This document shows, piece after piece, positions 21,131 through 32,734 of a stretch of 64,000 nucleotides of DNA (position 1 is the stretch's first letter; each line of letters begins with the position of its first letter). A model generated the notes under the pieces. It was not told the DNA's origin, searched no databases, and saw only the letters and a program-made list of their open reading frames with translations. The stretch lies in NCBI GenBank assembly GCA_029582265.1, contig CM055828.1, positions 11,076,942-11,140,941 of the forward strand, in the 5' to 3' direction. The DNA comes from Zoroaster sp. YZ-2022 (lineage: Eukaryota > Echinodermata > Asteroidea > Forcipulatida > Zoroasteridae). The translations under genes and the position numbers were made by a program.

Positions 21131-21795
21131 TATTTTTCAGTTTGCTTTACAAGTTTCCAACACCAGTGTTATGTGGCAACACTCTCAACGTCTCATTGCC
21201 AGTCGATGACATGCTTCTAAGTTCAGTTTTCCATGTTGTAGCAAAGAACATAATTAACAATTAGTGGCATGTATTAATACTGGATATTTTCTTTCAATCA
21301 TAGAGATAATAATAATAATAATAATAATGTGTGGATTTATATAGCGCACGTATCCACCAACTAAGTGGTGCTCAAGGCGCATTATATTATTATCCCTGCT
21401 CATAAGGCTCATAAGGCTCATAAATCATTCCTGAAACCATCTCAGCTCCCTGGGGAGTATACAGCTCAATTGCTGCCATTTCTAGCGCATATAGAGCAAA
21501 CCAACTCTGCCTTCACAGGTACCCATTTAACCCCTGGGTGGAGAGAAGCAATTATGATTAAGTGTCTTGCTCAAGGACACAAGTGTCATGGCCGTGATTC
21601 GAACCCACATTCTGTTGCTAACACCAGAACTTGAATCCGGTAAGCTAGACCGCTCGGCCACGACACCTCATAGCAATTACACAAAGGAATTTCTGGTGAC
21701 GGTTGATTCAAATAAGCTCAACGTGTTTCATTTATGATGAAATTACTCAAGTAAATTGCATAGACACTGACGCTCAATTCATTTACCCACAAAAT
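21130..21795 (+). repeat. Inverted duplicate of 25255-25570, carrying a SINE
   Basis: Flanks such as TTTACAAGTTTCCA, TTCATTGCCAGTCG-type words, GGCATGTATTAATA, TTTCTTTCAATCAT and GCATAGACACTGACGCTCAA recur in reverse complement at 25255-25570 in the same order. The SINE at 21304-21667 is absent from the other copy. Confidence 0.85.
21304..21667 (-). mobile_element. tRNA-derived SINE, copy 2, full length
   Basis: The minus strand begins with a tRNA-like head: GTCGTGGCCGAGCGGTCTAG (A box) and a GGTTCGAATC B box. The body with GGGTACCTGTG follows, then short CATAAGGCT reiterations and an ATT tail. Flanking TCATAG at 21298-21303 and 21668-21673 is a likely target-site duplication, supported by the empty paralogous site near 25385. 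It is transcribed by RNA polymerase III if active, and mobilised by a LINE in trans. Confidence 0.9.
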
Positions 21796-22407
21796 TACAT
21801 TTTTGGTGCATAAAATATGTACCTAAAACAATGTACCTATATGCTTGTGAGTCATGTGCCTTCTGAAAAATGGTAAAAGATTGAGACATTGACATTTTGA
21901 TACATTTTTAATCCAAACCTGATTTTAAATAAATCTAGCGTGTTACCAAGCATAATTAACTTATAAGTCTCACTCTTGTTAAAAACATGTAAATTGTAGT
22001 AATGGGCATAACACCCAGGGAGATTAAGGGTGTATATGCTCCCCCACCACACATACACTGTTTGTCCATGGGGCAATGAATGGTTGACGTTCATACACAT
22101 TTATGATACTTATTTTAAAACTTAAACCTTGAAAATTATGCAAGACAGTCGCCCAAAAATAAAACAGTCGCACAATAATCTCTACTCTCAAAATATGATG
22201 TTATTTTATTATTTACCTTTGGTTTCCAGCTCATTATTTCATTGCTCAAAATGACTTGTATTCATGCAATGGCTTCATCATACAGGGGTGTCACAGAATT
22301 GACAAATAAACAGTAAACTTAATCTGAATTTTGCAAATTCAACTCATCCGGTTTTGCCATTTTCTTTCTTAGCCAAAATATGAATTCCGTCTTTATATAA
22401 GGGAGGA
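21796..22407. other. Unassigned sequence
   Basis: No gene or repeat recognised. The 82-codon minus-strand frame at 21852-22100 has no known motif. Confidence 0.4.
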
Positions 22408-22647
22408 GGGCCAAAGTCATGGTACAGCCAAGCCTTTCAGAAGCGTGGGCAGGCCCAGGCTACCCGGCCTCCTAATTGTCTTTTGTGAGTCCTAATCCTG
22501 TAACAATACAGTACCTGCCAATCAACATTACCTGGGCTTCTGGAGGGCCTAGCCCAGGCAAGCAGAGCTCATTAGGCCAGTAAGCAGGGGAAAAGCCTGG
22601 GCCTGGCCGGGCTTCTCAAAGGTTTGGCTGTACCATGACTTTGGCCC
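22408..22647. mobile_element. Palindromic MITE-like element, 240 bp
   Basis: GGGCCAAAGTCATGGTACAG at 22408 is mirrored by CTGTACCATGACTTTGGCCC ending at 22647. Pairing continues inward through AAGCCTTTCAGAAGC and GCTTCTCAAAGGTTTGG. The interior is GC-rich with repeated GCCTGGGC words that can also pair. There is no coding capacity. This is the form of a non-autonomous DNA transposon; a target-site duplication is not clear. Confidence 0.85.
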
Positions 22648-24730
22648 TTGTCCCTAAACCGAAAGGTGGTCATCGCATAAACAATTTAATTTTCTAAATT
22701 GTTGAAATTGTACCTGCGGCTGAAACTTGACACTAACATTTCATGACCAACTATAATGAGTTTTGAATATCAAATTACCATTTTCACTATGTCATTTTAT
22801 AAAACGATATCCTAAATTTAACATTAACAAATTCCCTGACTTTTGACGGCTGTTCGTTATTTCATAGTCCAATGAGTGTACGGACACATTGCCACAAAAA
22901 GGCGGCGTGTGTGCGACTAGCGTATTGCGCACTGTACACTGCGCATCTCCATTTAACAGTGACTGGATAAGCTGATGTTCGTCAAGCACGTCTGGATAGC
23001 GCGTATTATGAAAGGGGTACCCCATATGTACTCCGTCTCTGTTGACAAGAAGGTGAAAGTACACTACTAGACGTGCACTTTTAAACGGAGAAACAAGTAG
23101 TACATCTATTTTTGCCTCTAGAATTACTCATATTTGTTTTCGTTTTTGAAGACAAAAGAGCAAAAATATGTCCGGGCGCTATCGATAGTCTCAAAAAGAG
23201 GGAGCACAGTGAGCTGGAGGGGTTGGAGGGGAATAACGTCATTGTCTACAAACTTTCTTATGGGCTATCGGCATTTCAATAACTTTGTTTATTATTTTTT
23301 AATTGATATTTTAATTGCTAATTTCATAATTTATTATTTGATATTACATATTATTAGAATCCTAAATCAGTTTATTTAATTGAAACAACATCTCAGCCAG
23401 AATCATATTTTATGAATAGAACGTTCTTGACGTTTCTTTTGGAAATGGTGTAATTTTCAGAAATTTCTAGAAGTGAAGTGAAGAAGAAACCTTTAGTATT
23501 TTCTAGAAGGGATTAAAAATTATAAATACGGGCTGGTAGATGATTTTAAGCAGGACTTGAGCAAACCATCAAGACTTGATGAGACTATATTGATACTTCA
23601 GTGTACACCCACTAGGACCTGTGATGTCGCTTACGACTCGTCTGTGGAGGGTTTTGAGAAAGTTCGTCTGGACCGAGTGAAGTGTCTGAGAGCTGAATTT
23701 AATTCCGGAAGAGACATTTTGTGAACTAAATCTACAGTTCAGTATTTTTGGGATTTCTTCTTTCCCATATTTTTGTCACGGTAGTCGACTTGTGTCCCCG
23801 TGGTTTCGTCTATTTCCGGCCGTTTGTTGGAGGTGAATTCGCCCCACGTCCAGCTTTATTTACACCGTGTCAGAGAACTGTTGTGTCGTTTTCGCTGGAG
23901 CCTGCTCAGTCCTCGCCCGTAAGATCTTCTTCTTATTTAGTATAAGATCTTTTCTTAATGTACACTTGTTTACCCTAATCATTGTACGCTTGTTAAACCC
24001 CATCGATATTTGGAACGGTTGATATTTTCATTATTAAATCACAATTTGTTTCTTTGTTCTTTATATCAGTGTGACCTTGTTTGATTTCTTTGTTGCATCT
24101 GAGAAAATTCAGGTTTTTTGAGTAATTTGAATTCACCTATAGTTTGAAGATTTTCGGATCGTAACATTACAAACATTTAAAAAATATTTGTAAAATTGCG
24201 AAGTTAGTAGAATACTTTGTCTTGTTGTCCTGCTCCTGTTGGGAAAATGTGGTGGTTCAACGATCGTGCCGACGCCTGTCAAGAAGTACAAGCAGGTGGT
24301 TCGAATTTATCGAAGAGACATACTCCGACAAGCGCTGGTCACGAGTAAAATAGGGTCGTCGTACCCGGGGATCAGAAATCAGCTGAGAATTCCTCTATTT
24401 GCGTTGTTTCCGGGGGAAAATTAATTATTTTCTTAATTATAAAAATGTTCTGTTTATAATTTAACTGAGTTCTTTATAATTTCCTCATTTAAATTTGCTA
24501 TGAAACGTAAAAAAACTTCCAACTTCCTGCCGATCACCTTTCTCCTCCAAATGTCTGCGTTTGTTTACAAAACCCAACTCCCACAATGCATTGTGCGCAC
24601 AATTCCGAAAATACTAACAGCAGAAATGGCTGGTGTTGGCGTGTATGTTTGTTTGCAATTCTTTCCTCGGAAACGTCCAAGCATGCGCATTCGTAAAATG
24701 TATGCACCAACTTAGAACTGACTTATATTC
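22648..24730. other. Unassigned sequence with a TATA-like word
   Basis: No recognised gene. TATAAATACGGG at 23521-23532 followed by GC-richer sequence to 23950 could be a promoter or an LTR, but no second LTR copy or primer-binding site was found. The frames at 23748-23945 and 24239-24424 match nothing I recognise. Confidence 0.35.
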
Positions 24731-24835
24731 GGCACGGCAGTGGCACGACGTGTAGAACCGTGCCTTGCCCCTGCCGTTTGGAACGGCAGAATTTGCCGAG
24801 CCAAATGGTTCTAAATGTCGTGCTACTGCCGTGCC
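24731..24835. mobile_element. Short palindromic element, about 105 bp
   Basis: GGCACGGCAGTGGCACGACG at 24731 pairs with CGTGCTACTGCCGTGCC ending at 24835, and AGAACC pairs with GGTTCT inside. A third piece, AGTGGCACGACGTTTAGA, follows near 24857. It is a foldback or MITE-type sequence without coding capacity. Confidence 0.8.
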
Positions 24836-24857
24836 AAACTCAAATTAATTCAGTTCA

Positions 24858-25254
24858 GTGGCACGACGTTTAGAGTGGGCCCAAACAAAGCTTGATATTC
24901 TGTCCATGGGGTCATATTGTTGATGAAACAACCGATGAAGTTTTACTTTGATCAACTTTAATTACGTTGTTCTACTTTAATCATACAAAGCTAAGATAGC
25001 AAGTATAGGTCAGAAAACTACAAAAGAAAAGAGCTGGATGAGCTGGAAACCATAGGTTAATGTCATAATGTTTTGAGAATAGCGATTACTGTGCGACTGT
25101 TTTGCATAATTTTCAAGGTTTTTAAAATAAGTATCATAAGTGTGTATGAACTGCACCCATTCATTCCTCACTCCTTCCCTCTTGAATACTCCCGGTTAAA
25201 GTGGACCTGCCCCCCTGGACATTGTATGTCTTATGCATTTTACTTCAGCAACTT
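24858..25254. other. Unassigned sequence
   Basis: Nothing recognised beyond the trailing piece of the palindromic element at its start. Confidence 0.4.
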
Positions 25255-25570
25255 CATCACAGAAGGAACACTACAATTTTTGAGCGTCAGTGTCTATGCA
25301 ATTTATATAAGTAACTTCATCACAAATGAAATACTTTGAGCTTATTTGAAATAAACCTCAGCAGCAATTTGTTGGTGTAATTGCACAGATGATTGAAAGA
25401 AAATGTTCAATATTAATACATGCCAATAATTGCTAATTATGATCTTTGCTACCACAGGGTAAACTGAACTTAGAGTCATGTCAACGACTGGCAATGACAC
25501 TTTGAGAGTGTTTTGTTGCCACATTAAACACTGGTGGTGGAAACTTGTAATGCAAACTGCAAAATAGACG
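25255..25570 (-). repeat. Inverted paralogue of 21130-21795 without the SINE
   Basis: The minus strand matches 21140-21300 and 21674-21790 in order, with the sequence TTTCTTTCAATCAT running straight into GCAATTACAC where the other copy holds the SINE. A TTTTGCAG/TTTTTCAG word precedes both copies, but the exon it might open is not frame-conserved. Confidence 0.85.
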
Positions 25571-28423
25571 TTATGTTCTTAGAAAAGCACTACTTTCACC
25601 TGATGATGTGAGGAGAGGCCCTCATGCACATAGAGTTTTACTTGCATGCTCAATCCTCTTACATAATTCCAATGAGCATATTTTTTAAAGCTCAGTCTAA
25701 AGGGTTATTGTATCCTGTATTTGTTTATTAGTTATTATGATTTGTATAAATTCACTGAGTCAAACTATTTTGATAGTATGTATTAATACATGCATTTTAA
25801 GAGAGATCTTAAACAAAACAAGGCAACATTTTAATGAAAAACACTAAGTATTTTTGTCAAATTAATATACTTGGTCAATGTTTCTGCTTACGATATTACC
25901 TTTGACAAGGATGAAGTTTTTATTATGTGGGTTAATGGATGGTTCACTACAATGCAATAACTATTATCTTCCCATTTATGCAAATACTTGCAAATCTCAG
26001 GCACCTGACCTGATGACCTTGCATTTGGTGGACGGAACATTCACACTGAACATTTTCAAAGGGAACTCTGTAAAGCATAAACCAATATTTTGTTTATATC
26101 ATCATGAAGTGAAGACGTAATAATTGCATTGAACATATATACACAGAGGAAAATACTCATCCCAATATACTGTAATTTAACAGTTTGTTCCCACGTGAGT
26201 GACCAATAAAGACATTGAGTCACAACTTTTAAGGAAAATTCCAGTGTTATTTTTTTTATACCGACACATGCATATAATTGATCATTGTGTTGGTAGTTAC
26301 TAAGACATTAGAGAAGAAAATGGGTGTTTCACCAAACGCCTGATCAGTTTGTTTAAAGCAGGATGGAGGTTTTTCAGTAGTGTGATTAATTTATTGATTT
26401 CCTGTTATATAAAGACAAATAATTATGTGCATTAAAAAAATAAATAAAATAAAATAAACATTTTTATATTTTTAAATAAATGGAAGAACAAAATTATGAG
26501 ATTCAAGCTGGATTTAATGTAATTACATAAATTAAATAAGACTATTAAATAAATACATATTTTTATTTCGACAATTCAGTTCTGTGACAGGTTTCATTTT
26601 TCAACCGTGTAATAATACTTTACATACTTTAATAAATATCCAGTACTGGTAAAACTTGATGTTATTTGAGAGCATTTTATGGATATTTAAGAATGGGGGT
26701 TGTGATATTTGTTTATTTGTTCGTTCTGTTTGTTTGTTTGTTTGTTTGTTTTTCCCATAGACGTTCTGACCTAGGCCCCATTTAGTAATAAGCAAAACTA
26801 GTTTTAAAAAAAACAGGCAACCCAGGAATCATTAAAAAAAAATTATATAGCGCACACATGGCGTGAAAATTAATAATCGTAAAAATACCATTTTTTTCTT
26901 GCACATAATTTAGTTAGCCTATAGAATATATGGAGTTTTGTATTAAAACTCTTTTAATAAGCCTAACTAAAGTCACAACCATTACTCAGTGCGAAAGGAC
27001 TGTCGTATCCAACGCTGTCGGACTGTTTTCTTATTAGCTTTGGGGGAACTTCTACTCTGAAAGTAGCTATTTCCTTACCTAAATTGCAGATTATTTTGTA
27101 TTCTTGCTTATGTTGCTGCTGTAACTGTGTTATGTGTTACGTTACTTGTAGCTTTAGCAGACGATATACTCTTATTTTTTTTCATTCTAAATCTGTTGTA
27201 ATCACGTGACTTTATGACCTCGTGTCAAACAATACGTCATGAAGCCTATGCGAACTCACCTCTCCGGCTGGCTCAATTGGGTTCCATTTTTAGCCGAAAA
27301 CGGAGCCTCAACTTTGAAGTCGAAGCTGGACCCTGCATTTTGTATGCGGCTTCAATATGTCTGACGGGAGACGAATCCGGAGCCGGACTTCTGGTATTGC
27401 TTAATCCGTATATACGTTTTATACGCTCCGGGTAGCGATTGAAATGAATGACTGATCCAATACGGATAAGATTTGTGTGCATGTGGAGAAAGGTAAGATT
27501 CCGATGAACGTGCTCCAAGCGACGGTTTCAGAAGTTCTCATAGATTTAGTTCAGCGATATCAAACACTGTTTCTCACGATTATTTGATCATTTGAATCAT
27601 AATTTGATTATTTGATTCAATAAAAAAGTATATTTTCAAAAATTGCCGGTAAAATTAATATAAACAAACACGGGCAACACATATTTAAGCGATCCCACTC
27701 GAATGTACATTCGTCACTACAGGAATATTGAGTGGACGGACAAAACCATCCGTTTACGAACAAATTCATGTTGCACGAGCTTGACCGATTTGGTCCAGCA
27801 AAATTAGGTATAGATACAAATATGGGTGTCGCCTTCCACACGCACACATTTCAAACCGAAATTTTAAACCAATAAGGGTCGCCAGCCGTTAAGCAATGTC
27901 GGTTCGTTTCTATCTTTCGTTTGTAAATTCGTCCTTAAATCTTGTTTATCTGCGCACCCCCATCCATACCTGGACTTTGCACATCATGGCAAGGCCACTT
28001 GTTTGCCCATCTTAACGGAAAGATGGCCACTTGGGCACATTCTGTCAATGTTTATATGGTCTTTGCACAACATACTTGTTTGAATGCATCATTCTTTATT
28101 AACATTATGTATTGGAGAAAGTTAACCCTTTAATGACGTAAAACCAAAAGACTCACCTGTAAAAGTGCATAGTGCCATAATTTGCAAGACTACTCTGAAG
28201 AAAAGCGAAAACATTGTTCTTTTCATCATAACACTGCAGCTCCAGCAGTCAGCTACTCACGTGAACTGTGTAAAACGTATGCACTCGTCGTGTCCTTCTT
28301 TCGACGTCTTTAGGCCGGTACGAGAAGTTACTACAACAAGCTTGCACATGCCTCACCGTAAAAAAAAAAGAGTTTGTCTACCTTTTATACAGATAATCCA
28401 CTGCGAACTACATGCGCATATTG
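25571..28423. other. Unassigned AT-rich sequence with a (TTTG)n microsatellite
   Basis: A run of about six TTTG units lies at 26728-26752. Open stretches such as 25878-26120 and 27214-27435 have no known motif. No splice-supported exon was recognised. Sequence ends at an assembly gap. Confidence 0.4.
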
Positions 28424-28923
28424 NNNNNNNNNNNNNNNNNNNNNNNNNNNNNNNNNNNNNNNNNNNNNNNNNNNNNNNNNNNNNNNNNNNNNNNNNNNNN
28501 NNNNNNNNNNNNNNNNNNNNNNNNNNNNNNNNNNNNNNNNNNNNNNNNNNNNNNNNNNNNNNNNNNNNNNNNNNNNNNNNNNNNNNNNNNNNNNNNNNNN
28601 NNNNNNNNNNNNNNNNNNNNNNNNNNNNNNNNNNNNNNNNNNNNNNNNNNNNNNNNNNNNNNNNNNNNNNNNNNNNNNNNNNNNNNNNNNNNNNNNNNNN
28701 NNNNNNNNNNNNNNNNNNNNNNNNNNNNNNNNNNNNNNNNNNNNNNNNNNNNNNNNNNNNNNNNNNNNNNNNNNNNNNNNNNNNNNNNNNNNNNNNNNNN
28801 NNNNNNNNNNNNNNNNNNNNNNNNNNNNNNNNNNNNNNNNNNNNNNNNNNNNNNNNNNNNNNNNNNNNNNNNNNNNNNNNNNNNNNNNNNNNNNNNNNNN
28901 NNNNNNNNNNNNNNNNNNNNNNN
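28424..28923. other. Assembly gap of 500 N
   Basis: Exactly 500 unknown bases, a conventional placeholder length. Reading frames drawn across it are meaningless. Confidence 1.
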
Positions 28924-29037
28924 AGTTTTCAGGTCACAAAGGCAGTTGTCTTGTGGGTCGAGTTGGGGCCAAGTTGTCACAAGGGTCGAGTTGTCACAAG
29001 GGTCAAGATGTCTTGATCATATTAATAATATACTCAC

Positions 29038-29127
29038 GTGAGCAACGCTCATCAGAACCATCAGAGCAGTCTTCAATACGATCACAAGTGAACTCCCAAA
29101 ACTCTCTCTTCTTCACCGAATGGCAAT
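29038..29127 (-). CDS. Exon encoding the second half of an LDL-receptor class A domain
   Basis: Minus strand: a TTTTACAG acceptor, 90 bases, then a GTGAGT donor. The 30 codons, in phase 1-1, include WEFTCDRIEDCSDGSDERC. This is the C-x5-DC-x-DGSDE-x-x-C end of an LDL-A repeat, which binds calcium and ligands on extracellular receptors. LDL-A repeats are usually coded in phase-1 symmetric exons. The first two Cys would come from an upstream exon that I could not find. The gap at 28923 lies about 110 bases downstream. Confidence 0.7.
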
Positions 29128-29258
29128 CTGTAAAATTTACAAAAGTTTCTTAATGGCAAGTATGTCCTACCGTCCCTACTACTTAGACTTTCTTCTGATC
29201 CTTATATGTTAACTGTTCCTGGTATAAAACTGAATCACATAATTATTTTTATTTTCAG

Positions 29259-29372
29259 CGGATTGTCCAATCTGGAATCAACTTCCTTTGGCAGCAAGAT
29301 CTGCACTTCACTTCGCGCTTAAATCTCAAATATCTCAGTTTTACAGAACAAAATTTTCTTCCAGTTTTCTAG
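29259..29372 (+). pseudogene. Possible LINE C-terminal remnant
   Basis: One frame reads CPIWNQLPLAARSALHF and then LKSQISQF, resembling the W-N-x-LP-x-x-x-R tail of Jockey/I-type LINE proteins. It is bracketed by TTTTCAG and GTAATA, so an exon is the alternative, but the LINE wording fits better. Confidence 0.35.
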
Positions 29373-29885
29373 GTAATATTTGTACATGGATGTCTTTTGC
29401 CATTGCCTCTCTGTCGGCGTATTTAATTTGTTGCTTAATGTTGTCTTTCCGTTTTTTCCATCCTAACTTGTTCAGCGGCCTCCAGTGGTGTAACGTGGGA
29501 GGGGGTGGGGGTGTAAAGAGGATAATGTTTAGTGGGTTTCTTTGTAGGATGGCCTTGTAGAGGTGCTGGTCACCTGTTCTATCTTCCACCACTGGCTTTG
29601 TTTAAATGAATTTTGTGTATTTGTAGTTTATTAGGTTTGGTTTTATTAATTGATGTAATCTGATTGCCAGTGTAAATGTAATAAAATAAAAATAAATAAA
29701 ATAAAATAAAATATGTGGTTTTAGGGTTATAATCAAAGTTTATCAGCCGGTTTTGTATATAGCATGATAAATTAAAAATGGTGGAACTGTCCCAATGACT
29801 CCCGTGCAACTGCAATTAAGGTGTGCCGGGTACCGGCACCCGACTGAAACTCACACCCATTTATTTTTCACTTCAATTTCTAAGT

Positions 29886-30238
29886 GGAGTGTCGTGGCCG
29901 AGCGGTCTAGCTACGGACTCAAGTTCTGGTGTTAGCAGCAGAATGTGGGTTCGAATCCCGCCGTGACACTTGTGTCCTTGAGCAAGACACTTAACCATAA
30001 TTGCTTCTCTCCACCAGGGTTAAATGGGTACCTGTGAGGGCAGAGTTGGTTGATTAGCCCATAATATGCGCTGTAATGGCAGCAATGTGCTATACCCCAG
30101 GAGCTGAGATGGTTTCAGGAATGATTTATGAGCCTTATGAGCCTTATGAGCAGGGTAATGATATAATGCGCCTTGAGCACCACTTAGTTGGTGGATAGCG
30201 CTATATATAAGTCCACACATTATTATTATTATTATTAA
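29886..30238 (+). mobile_element. tRNA-derived SINE, copy 3
   Basis: Full-length copy: GTCGTGGCCGAGCGGTCTAG head, GTGGGTTCGAATCCC B box, TAATTGCTTCTCTCCACC body, CTTATGAGC reiterations and an ATT tail. It is the best preserved copy and the reference for judging the degraded one at 52500-52955. Confidence 0.9.
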
Positions 30239-30930
30239 ATGACTTTTTAAAATTCGACTGCATATTTAAGCCATACTTGAAATGGAATTCACAATTATTT
30301 TTTTAACAAATGTGTAGGGAATAGGATGTTACTAGTCGTTTTAATAGAGGAGGAAAGTCCACATTTATTATGAATCTAACAGAACAAATTTGTGTTCATA
30401 TTGGTCATTTTATACATTCAGGAGTATTATGTCCTTTACAATTTTGTTTACAGGCACCGGTATCCAAAGATTTCCACTTTGGGGATCCGTTCCGAAATAA
30501 CCAAAAATGCACAGCCTGTAATTCCTCCCATATGGACCTTTCACCCAAAAAATCATTCCTTAGCTACTCTTCAATAAGAAAAGTGTTTAAAGGTAAAATA
30601 TTTTGCACTGTTGCCCTCACAGTTGATGATTTCATATCGATACTATCACATAATCTGAATGTGATACAAAACAATGAAATATTTGCTATTCTAAATTAAT
30701 CATTACATACACAATTATTCTGTCTAAAAATGTTGTTATGCAAACATTTTAGAAAGAAATCTGAAATAACTTCCAAGACGTGTATAAATAAACAATTATT
30801 GATAGCATCAAATGCAAGGGGAGGAGAGAACCCCTAAAAAGGAGAAAATGTCGAACCCAACCACCAGATGTTCACAATGTCTAAGCATGTGTTTTAGCAG
30901 ACGACAAATGGCCAACATCTCACTAGATGT
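30239..30930. other. Unassigned sequence
   Basis: The 109-codon plus-strand frame at 30370-30699 contains CTACNSSH but has no family I recognise and no clear splice context. Confidence 0.4.
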
Positions 30931-31540
30931 GCATATCTTGAGCGCTTAATCTAGATTTGCACAATCTGCAGATTCGCAGCGCAATCATGAGATTGCGTCT
31001 CAATCTCAAGATTGCGCTCCTCGGATGACAGTTATATGCAATAATTTCACGCCACAACTGTAATCATATTGCCCACAAGAATTTTGAGATAAACAAATGA
31101 ATACACAATAAGCATCAAATTTATTTCACACACACACAACATGACAGATACTGTATAACAAAACGAGCTTTATTTATTTTAGCCAAACAATAACTTTGAC
31201 TAATATTATAAACCACTCAAATTTCATGGCAACTTTTTACAACTCAAATCCTTCTGCCTAACCCAAAACCCAAATTTAGGATCTTTAATGCCAATCTTTT
31301 CCTTTTCTTTAGTCTCCTTATTGTTTTACCTGTGATATTCAAGCTGTCACAGAATATTCAAACGAATGCTCATCCACTGGCAGATAGCTCATTCTGGCTG
31401 CAGTATACTATTAGTAGTCACGACAAAGTCCATAATTTTCGCGGTTAAAGTCAGGGACAATCTCAGATTACGCCGCACAATCTGGGTCGGCTAACGAGCT
31501 GGAAATCTGCAGATTTCTAGATTAATTATGCTCATACTGC
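30931..31540. mobile_element. Possible 610-bp non-autonomous element with imperfect inverted ends
   Basis: The left end has TTAATCTAGA and AATCTGCAGATT; the right end has the same two words in inverse order (31501-31540), with GCATAT-GAGC against GCAGTATGAGC at the tips. Near the left end, GCGCAATC and GATTGCGC words can also pair. No coding capacity is seen. Confidence 0.5.
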
Positions 31541-32490
31541 GCCAACACATCATTCACTGCTAAAAATCTCCCAAAGTATCAAGCTTCCAATCCTCACGAT
31601 ACACTTTCCTCTCCTTAAGTGTGTCCTCTATCATCTTTTAAACTAAATCTGGGATTGGGATTTGGGAACAAATATCCAGGCCTGAACATACATGTGTATT
31701 TCACCAAAACAGTCCGGGCCGTCCGTCTCTGGGATCACACTTTCCTGTATTAGAATAGAGGAGATAGGCAACAATCAATTAAAATAAAAATAAAAATAAA
31801 ACATTGACATTGATACATGTAGGTGAATTATTTCAAATTTAGAAACTTATAGCCCAAGGATGACCCTATAAGTAGGTGGGATATCCACATTCTCACTGAG
31901 GAAACCATTAATTTGGAAACAACTGCTGTTTCTGGAGAGTAATGCAAAACCATGGTATGATCTAGCTATGTCAACCTATTTAAAAAAAAATTCAATATGG
32001 TCAAACCATACATCATTTTAAAGCTCTGATCAAGAAAAACTCACTGGTGAAAATAGAATTATAATGTCTTCATCGGTTGCGGAGTTATGCCTCTTTAAAG
32101 ATTCAATTTTGAAAACTTGTTCTAATAATATATCACAGCCATTTCATCAATAGGAACCAACCTATCACGATGCCAAAGCAATTTTTATTTTTTACAATAA
32201 TGTTGACATGTCACTACTCATTTGAAAGAGCAGTCTCCTCTATAACATACTATGTCTGAATTTTGTGAATTTTGTGAATTAATAACAGTGAAATAAATAG
32301 GTCAAATGTGTATTGTGTACGATTTGAATTCCTGGTTGTCCTGACTGAGATTGTTCTGCTGAGCTGTCTTTAATCATCAAAAAGGTAAAAAAAGATCTTC
32401 AGTTAATTTAAAATATACTGTTTACTAAACAGTTAATTAGAAAACACATTTAATTAATTGAATAACACGAGTCTTTTTTTTTTTTTTTTA
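31541..32490. other. Unassigned sequence
   Basis: No gene recognised. Short A/T microrepeats occur near 31780 (AAATA). The T run just before 32491 is treated as the polypyrimidine tract of the next feature. Confidence 0.4.
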
Positions 32491-32493
32491 CAG

Positions 32494-32658
32494 ACACTTA
32501 AAGGCGTCTTAAGGAAACTTCAACTGAATTATGAAGTGCTTTATCAGACTGATGACAACTCTATGATCCAGTATCTTTATTTGGGGCTGACTGCCAGGAG
32601 ATTTTTCAATGTTTCATTGGAAAGATTGTTCATGGGAAGGAGGGATATGTACTTATGA
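32494..32658 (+). CDS. Candidate 3'-terminal exon of an unknown gene
   Basis: A long T tract and TACAG at 32489-32493 form a strong acceptor. The frame opens at the first exon base and runs 54 codons to TGA at 32656-32658 (LKGVLRKLQLNYEVLYQ, GLTARRFFNVSLERLF). AATAAA follows about 70 bases later. I do not recognise the protein, and no upstream exon was found. A chance frame is possible. Confidence 0.4.
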   Translation, partial: TLKGVLRKLQLNYEVLYQTDDNSMIQYLYLGLTARRFFNVSLERLFMGRRDMYL

Positions 32659-32725
32659 TCTGGCAAATGGCTGTTTATTTATACAAAACTGTTATTATAT
32701 GCAATGAAATATAAACATTTATATT

Positions 32726-32731
32726 AATAAA
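32726..32731 (+). promoter_or_regulatory. Possible polyadenylation signal AATAAA
   Basis: It lies 68 bases after the stop of the candidate terminal exon. The surroundings are very AT-rich, so the hexamer is weak evidence alone. Confidence 0.35.
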
Positions 32732-32734
32732 TAC

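Noticed and set aside
21130..21260. Exon behind the conserved TTTTTCAG word
   Set aside because: The paralogue at 25255-25570 keeps the word, but the following frame is broken by indels in both copies.
23500..23960. Solo LTR or promoter
   Set aside because: A TATA-like word and a GC-richer downstream part are present, but there are no terminal TG...CA pair, second copy or target duplication that I can see.
28165..29153. Frames of up to 283 codons
   Set aside because: Most of their length is the 500-N gap.
29886..29970. tRNA gene
   Set aside because: The A and B boxes belong to the head of a SINE with a shared body and tail in other copies; a complete cloverleaf with acceptor stem pairing is not seen.
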